From NCBI GenBank assembly GCA_002317305.1, contig DCIZ01000120.1:21142-29401 (forward strand): a DNA stretch of 8,260 nt, written 5' to 3'. Position 1 is the first letter of the stretch; each line of letters starts with the position of its first letter. A program made the translations under genes and the position numbers. The stretch is from Campylobacter sp. UBA1713 (GTDB lineage: Bacteria; Campylobacterota; Campylobacteria; Campylobacterales; Campylobacteraceae). Under the pieces are notes generated by a model, which had not been told where the DNA came from, ran no database searches, and was given only the letters and a program-made list of their open reading frames with translations. Of this stretch, positions 5,400 through 8,260 are shown piece by piece.

Positions 5400-5975
5400 G
5401 TGAAAACCGCAAAAAGCTACCCTCGTTACATCGCTAGTTACATCGCCCGTTACATCGCCGTGTCTCTTGTGCTGCTTACCAGCCTCTGCCTCGTGGCGTG
5501 TGGCTACCAGCCCACTGCTCGCCTAACAGAGCGCTCGCTAGGCAAAAGAGTAGCAGTCGAAGTTTTAGTCAGCAAAACCGACCCACAAAACAGCGTCGCA
5601 CTAAAAGAGGCGATTTTGCAAGGCGTAAAGACCAAACTCCACAAAAAAGTCGCCACCACAAAACCAGACTCACACATCATCGCGCGCATCAAAAGTAGCT
5701 CGTTTAGCGCCACACTCTACGACACACGTGGCTACATCACGGGCTACAAAGCCTTTGTAACAGTAGAATATGAAGTCAAATTTAAAAACGGCTCAAAAAG
5801 CACCATCGTTACCAGCGGCGAGACAGATTTTAGCGTTGGCGCGACTAGACGTAGCACGAGTTACTCAGACTCATCGCTTAGCGACACAGAGCGCTTTGAA
5901 GCCATCAAAAACGCCGCTAGCGAGAGCTTTGACGACCTCATCTCACGGTTAGCAGTTTTGGGCTTTCAGCGATAA
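5400..5975 (+). CDS. lptE: LptE-like LPS-assembly outer membrane lipoprotein
   Basis: This encodes a 191-residue lipoprotein starting with GTG, with AAAGG 6 nt upstream. The N-terminus has a basic region, a hydrophobic core (VSLVLLTSLC) and a lipobox LVAC with Cys34 as the lipidated residue, followed by GYQPTA. The CGY/FxP mature start and the total size fit the LptE family, which plugs the LptD channel and helps place lipopolysaccharide or lipooligosaccharide in the outer membrane. The remainder, with alternating beta strands (HIIARIKSSSFSATLYD, AFVTVEYEVKF) and a helical C-terminus, agrees with the LptE fold. In C. jejuni an LptE-like gene follows leuS, as I recall. Here it has its own strong promoter and leads an operon with sstT, 28 nt downstream. 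The long n-region is odd: a 12-bp tandem repeat encodes RYIA-SYIA-RYIA. A second GTG at 5460 would give a much shorter signal peptide. Confidence 0.78.
   Translation: MKTAKSYPRYIASYIARYIAVSLVLLTSLCLVACGYQPTARLTERSLGKRVAVEVLVSKTDPQNSVALKEAILQGVKTKLHKKVATTKPDSHIIARIKSSSFSATLYDTRGYITGYKAFVTVEYEVKFKNGSKSTIVTSGETDFSVGATRRSTSYSDSSLSDTERFEAIKNAASESFDDLISRLAVLGFQR
5425..5458 (+). repeat. 12-bp tandem repeat in the lptE signal-peptide region
   Basis: GTTACATCGC occurs at 5425-5434, 5437-5446 and 5449-5458, an exact 12-bp period in three copies with variable linkers. Each unit adds four codons, (R/S)YIA, so gain or loss of a unit keeps the frame and only lengthens or shortens the n-region of the signal peptide. 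Confidence 0.85.
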
Positions 5976-6003
5976 TTAAAAAAAACAAAAAAAAGGATTT
6001 TCC

Positions 6004-7227
6004 ATGTTTAAAAATCTAGCAAAAAAATACGCCGATGGCAACCTTGTTTTGCAAATTTTAGTCGGCATCGCACTCGGTGCGCTTCTTGGCTTTTTAGCCT
6101 ACTCAAAAGTCGCTTGGGCAAGCGGCATCGCTAGCAGTGTCTCGGTGCTGGGCGACCTCTTTGTCGGCGCGCTAAAAGCCATCGCACCCATCCTCGTCTT
6201 TGTCCTCGTCTGTGCGTCTATAGTCGTCAAAAAGATAACCAGTGGTAGCGGACTAAAAAAAGTCATAGTCCTCTACGCCATCGGCACATTTCTCGCCTCT
6301 ATCTGCGGTGTCTTGGCTAGCTTTTTGTTTCCTACACACATCGTTTTACAAACGACAGACCAGCTTTTAGCCTCACCTCAAAGCATCACCGCCGTCTTAA
6401 AAGACCTAGTCTATAAGATGGTAGACAACCCTGTCCACGCTCTTAGTACTGGCAACTACATAGGCATTCTCACGTGGGCTATAGGTAGCGGCATTGCACT
6501 TCGCTACTGCACAGAATCTACAAAAATGATATTTGAAGACATCAGCAACGCCATCACAAAGATAGTCAAATTTATCATCATGCTAGCACCTTTTGGCATC
6601 TTTGGGCTTGTTAGCACCAGTGTAGCACAGACAGGCTTTGACGCTCTTTTGGGTTATGGCAAGCTCATCTTGGTTTTGGTAGGAACGATGCTTTTTGTCG
6701 CTTTTGTAGTAAATGCGCTCATCGTCTTTGTCGTTACCAGAAAAAACCCCTACCCGCTCATCTTTACCTGTGTAAAACATAGTGCCATTACGGCGTTTTT
6801 CACCCGAAGTAGCGCGGCTAACATTCCTGTAAATTTGAGTTTGTGCAAGAGACTAAACCTCGACGAAGAGCTCTACTCCATCGCCATTCCGCTCGGTGCA
6901 AACATAAACATGGCAGGCGCTGCCGTTACCATCGCCGTCTTGTCTCTTAGCGCAGTCTTTACGCTAAACATACCTGTCTCATTTACGGAGGCGTTTTTAC
7001 TTAGCATCCTTGCTACCATCGGTGCGTGTGGCGCTAGCGGTGTGGCAGGTGGCTCGCTCATGCTCATTCCGCTTGCGTGTTCACTCTTTGGCATCAGTAA
7101 CGACATCGCCATGCAAGTAGTCGCGGTGGGCTTCATCATAGGCGTCATTCAAGACTCTGTTGAGACGGCACTAAACAGCTCGACAGACGTCGTCTTTACC
7201 GCCATCTCTAGCAAAAAAGTAGAGTAA
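6004..7227 (+). CDS. sstT: Na+/serine-threonine symporter
   Basis: This is a 407-residue inner-membrane transporter of the dicarboxylate/amino acid:cation symporter (glutamate transporter fold) family. It most resembles SstT, which takes up L-serine and L-threonine with sodium. Serine is a preferred carbon source for many campylobacters. The start [20 protein letters not shown] is typical of SstT. Family signatures in order are [10 protein letters not shown] (267-276, serine-rich first re-entrant hairpin), [10 protein letters not shown] (298-307, the NMDGT-equivalent cation site), [13 protein letters not shown] (340-352, second hairpin) and [15 protein letters not shown] (383-397, the substrate-site helix). 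Multiple hydrophobic segments cover the rest, and the length is normal. AAGGA (5993-5997) sits 6 nt before the ATG. No promoter is seen in the 28-nt gap after lptE, so it is probably co-transcribed. Its stop codon touches the start of the next gene. Confidence 0.95.
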   Translation: MFKNLAKKYADGNLVLQILVGIALGALLGFLAYSKVAWASGIASSVSVLGDLFVGALKAIAPILVFVLVCASIVVKKITSGSGLKKVIVLYAIGTFLASICGVLASFLFPTHIVLQTTDQLLASPQSITAVLKDLVYKMVDNPVHALSTGNYIGILTWAIGSGIALRYCTESTKMIFEDISNAITKIVKFIIMLAPFGIFGLVSTSVAQTGFDALLGYGKLILVLVGTMLFVAFVVNALIVFVVTRKNPYPLIFTCVKHSAITAFFTRSSAANIPVNLSLCKRLNLDEELYSIAIPLGANINMAGAAVTIAVLSLSAVFTLNIPVSFTEAFLLSILATIGACGASGVAGGSLMLIPLACSLFGISNDIAMQVVAVGFIIGVIQDSVETALNSSTDVVFTAISSKKVE

Positions 7228-7974
7228 ATGCTACAAAAAGCCCGCCCAAATACCAGCAAAAGCTTTTTAAGAGAGGCAAAAGACGCACTTTTTGTCATGG
7301 CGACACCTTCAGACCTTGACTACTTTGCCTCGCTCACAAAAGAGATGGTGGCAAAGCGTGAAGACCCTACTCGTGTCTACACAGGTGCAAAGGCACTTCG
7401 CTCGGAGCTACTGGCGTATTTTGCCGAATTTGGCGAGGTGATGACAGCAAACGTTTGGGCTAGAAACCTGCCGTCAAATTTGCGCGCCATAAACGAATTT
7501 AAACAGGCGGTTTTTGAGGGGTTAAAGCGTGCTGGTTGCGTGGGCGTGGTGGAGGTGCATCTAAGCGACAGAGAGATAAACTCGCCACACATTCAGTATG
7601 TAGGCACGCGTGCGCATGAGGCAGAGATGGTGGTGGCGCATGAGCTGGTAAAGCGTAAATTTGAGCTGAGCGTAGAGAGTGCGGTGGGGCGGCGGCATGA
7701 GGAGTTTGTGCCCTACTTTGAGGAGAACAAATTTGCACGTGTTAGTTTGCTAGAAAACGCTGTAAGCGAGCAGCGACTAGGTGAAGATGCTAGGCAGATA
7801 GTGGGCGATGAGTTTTTTGACAGGACAAAAGCCGAAGCAGACACACTGGCAAATATGCTCTCAAACGCACTTGCTTTTTCGCAACAAGTCGAGTTAAAAG
7901 CCAAAAAACCAAAAAAAAGCGAAGATGCGTTGCGTAGCGAAATTTCGCGACTAAAAGCAAAACTGGGACTGTGA
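7228..7974 (+). CDS. unrecognised soluble protein coupled to sstT
   Basis: This 248-residue protein starts at an ATG immediately after the sstT TAA, with no good ribosome binding site, so translation probably depends on ribosomes finishing sstT. There is no signal peptide or membrane segment. The N-terminal half is mixed alpha/beta (DALFVMATPSDLDYFASLTK, ANVWARNLP). The centre contains VVEVHLSDREINSPHIQYVG followed by GTRAHEAEMVVAHELV. The C-terminal end (about 215-248) is Lys/Glu-rich and likely a coiled coil (SEDALRSEISRLKAKLGL). The central HL(S)D..SPHIQ string looks a little like the histidine motif of HUH endonucleases, but no convincing first motif or tyrosine motif accompanies it. In C. 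jejuni a hypothetical gene lies beside the leuS-lptE genes, as I recall, and this may be its equivalent. Composition matches lptE and sstT, so it looks like a resident gene. Function unknown. Confidence 0.82.
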   Translation: MLQKARPNTSKSFLREAKDALFVMATPSDLDYFASLTKEMVAKREDPTRVYTGAKALRSELLAYFAEFGEVMTANVWARNLPSNLRAINEFKQAVFEGLKRAGCVGVVEVHLSDREINSPHIQYVGTRAHEAEMVVAHELVKRKFELSVESAVGRRHEEFVPYFEENKFARVSLLENAVSEQRLGEDARQIVGDEFFDRTKAEADTLANMLSNALAFSQQVELKAKKPKKSEDALRSEISRLKAKLGL

Positions 7975-8023
7975 AGTAGAGTGTGTTTAGAATTGCTGAA
8001 GCGGGGAACAGAAAACGGAATTG

Positions 8024-8050
8024 GTTTGCAGATTCTTAAGATTCGCAAAC
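8024..8050. repeat. small inverted repeat after the last gene
   Basis: GTTTGC (8024-8029) and GCAAAC (8045-8050) flank a segment centred on the palindrome TCTTAAGA. The hairpin lies 50 nt past the stop of the last gene. It has no T-run, so it is not a standard intrinsic terminator, but it could stabilise the 3' end of the mRNA. Confidence 0.4.
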
Positions 8051-8101
8051 TCTGCATTCTGCATTCTGAACGGGGTCGCAGGGGCAGCGCCCCCGTCCCC
8101 C

Positions 8102-8153
8102 GTCCCGCCACTATTTTCTTTGAGCTTTAGCGAAAAGAAAATAGTGGCGGGAC
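8102..8153. repeat. perfect 20-bp inverted repeat with 12-nt loop
   Basis: The arms at 8102-8121 (GTCCCGCCAC then TATTTTCTTT) and 8134-8153 are exact reverse complements, separated by GAGCTTTAGCGA. No T-run follows on either strand. A second small hairpin, AAAAGC-GTTA-GCTTTT (8160-8175), lies right beside it. A perfect arm this long is not expected by chance. It may be a dispersed intergenic palindrome (REP- or MITE-like), a transcript-end structure for genes from both sides, or a protein-binding cruciform. Confidence 0.85.
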
Positions 8154-8260
8154 AAACTAAAAAGCGTTAGCTTTTCACATACGGAAAGCAAAAAGCAGAA
8201 AACGGAAATTCGTCAAATTTACAAAAAAGCTAAAAAAACGCCGTCATTCGCAAGGGAGGC

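Larger units (their letters stand above)
8009..8207. repeat. 12-bp direct repeat flanking the right-end palindrome
   Basis: CAGAAAACGGAA is present at 8009-8020 and again at 8196-8207, on either side of the inverted repeat at 8102-8153. Between them are also TGCATTC twice in tandem (about 8052-8067) and a GGGGC-AGC-GCCCC hairpin (8081-8093). The stretch 7975-8260 holds no gene that I can support. Confidence 0.6.

Noticed and set aside
5504..5952. Alternative frames within lptE
   Set aside because: They are shadows of the lptE frame, which has a promoter, a ribosome binding site and a clear lipoprotein signal.
7499..8111. Minus-strand frames opposite the last gene
   Set aside because: They are antisense to a gene with coherent protein features, and their low-complexity Ser/Pro/His-rich translations look non-coding.
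8102..8153. The long palindrome as a CRISPR repeat or an IS terminal repeat
   Set aside because: There is only one copy, there are no spaced repeats, and there is no transposase frame between or beside the arms within the window.

Overview
The window looks like chromosome from a Campylobacter of the higher-GC, oral/concisus-type group. The evidence is a Campylobacter MOMP-type porin with a typical signal peptide, the frequent 'aaattt' strings, the T-rich promoters with a good -10 box and no clear -35, and the close family resemblance of GatA, LptE and SstT. Genus is fairly secure. Species is a guess.

Layout. (1) 1-1508: the end of an unidentified upstream frame or structured spacer, then gatA, the amidase subunit of the Glu-tRNA(Gln)/Asp-tRNA(Asn) amidotransferase. 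(2) 1553-3617: a low-GC block of toxin-antitoxin-like genes. It holds a small antitoxin-like gene, its RelE/YafQ-family toxin reduced by an internal in-frame deletion to 49 codons, a 58-codon acidic ORF that overlaps a full-length HipA-type kinase gene, and a convergent minus-strand gene for an unrecognised 119-residue protein whose end overlaps the end of hipA. (3) 3618-3837: a short spacer with GC-rich tandem repeats. (4) 3838-5127 (minus): a major outer membrane porin. (5) 5128-5399: a divergent promoter region with repeated operator-like words. (6) 5400-7974: a probable operon of an LptE-like lipoprotein, the Na+/serine-threonine symporter SstT, and an unrecognised soluble 248-residue protein whose start codon directly follows the sstT stop. 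(7) 7975-8260: a gene-free end containing a perfect 20-bp inverted repeat and several smaller repeats.

The housekeeping and envelope genes (gatA, porin, lptE, sstT) are rich in GCC/ATC/GGC-type codons. The 1553-3617 block is rich in AAA/ATT/TTT-type codons, which suggests acquired accessory DNA between gatA and the porin. The most interesting points are the decayed toxin beside an intact antitoxin, the HipA kinase with no HipB-like partner but an overlapping small acidic ORF, the 12-bp tandem repeat in the lptE signal-peptide region, the unknown protein coupled to sstT, and the long palindrome at the right end. No rRNA, tRNA, CRISPR array, insertion sequence or integrase was found.
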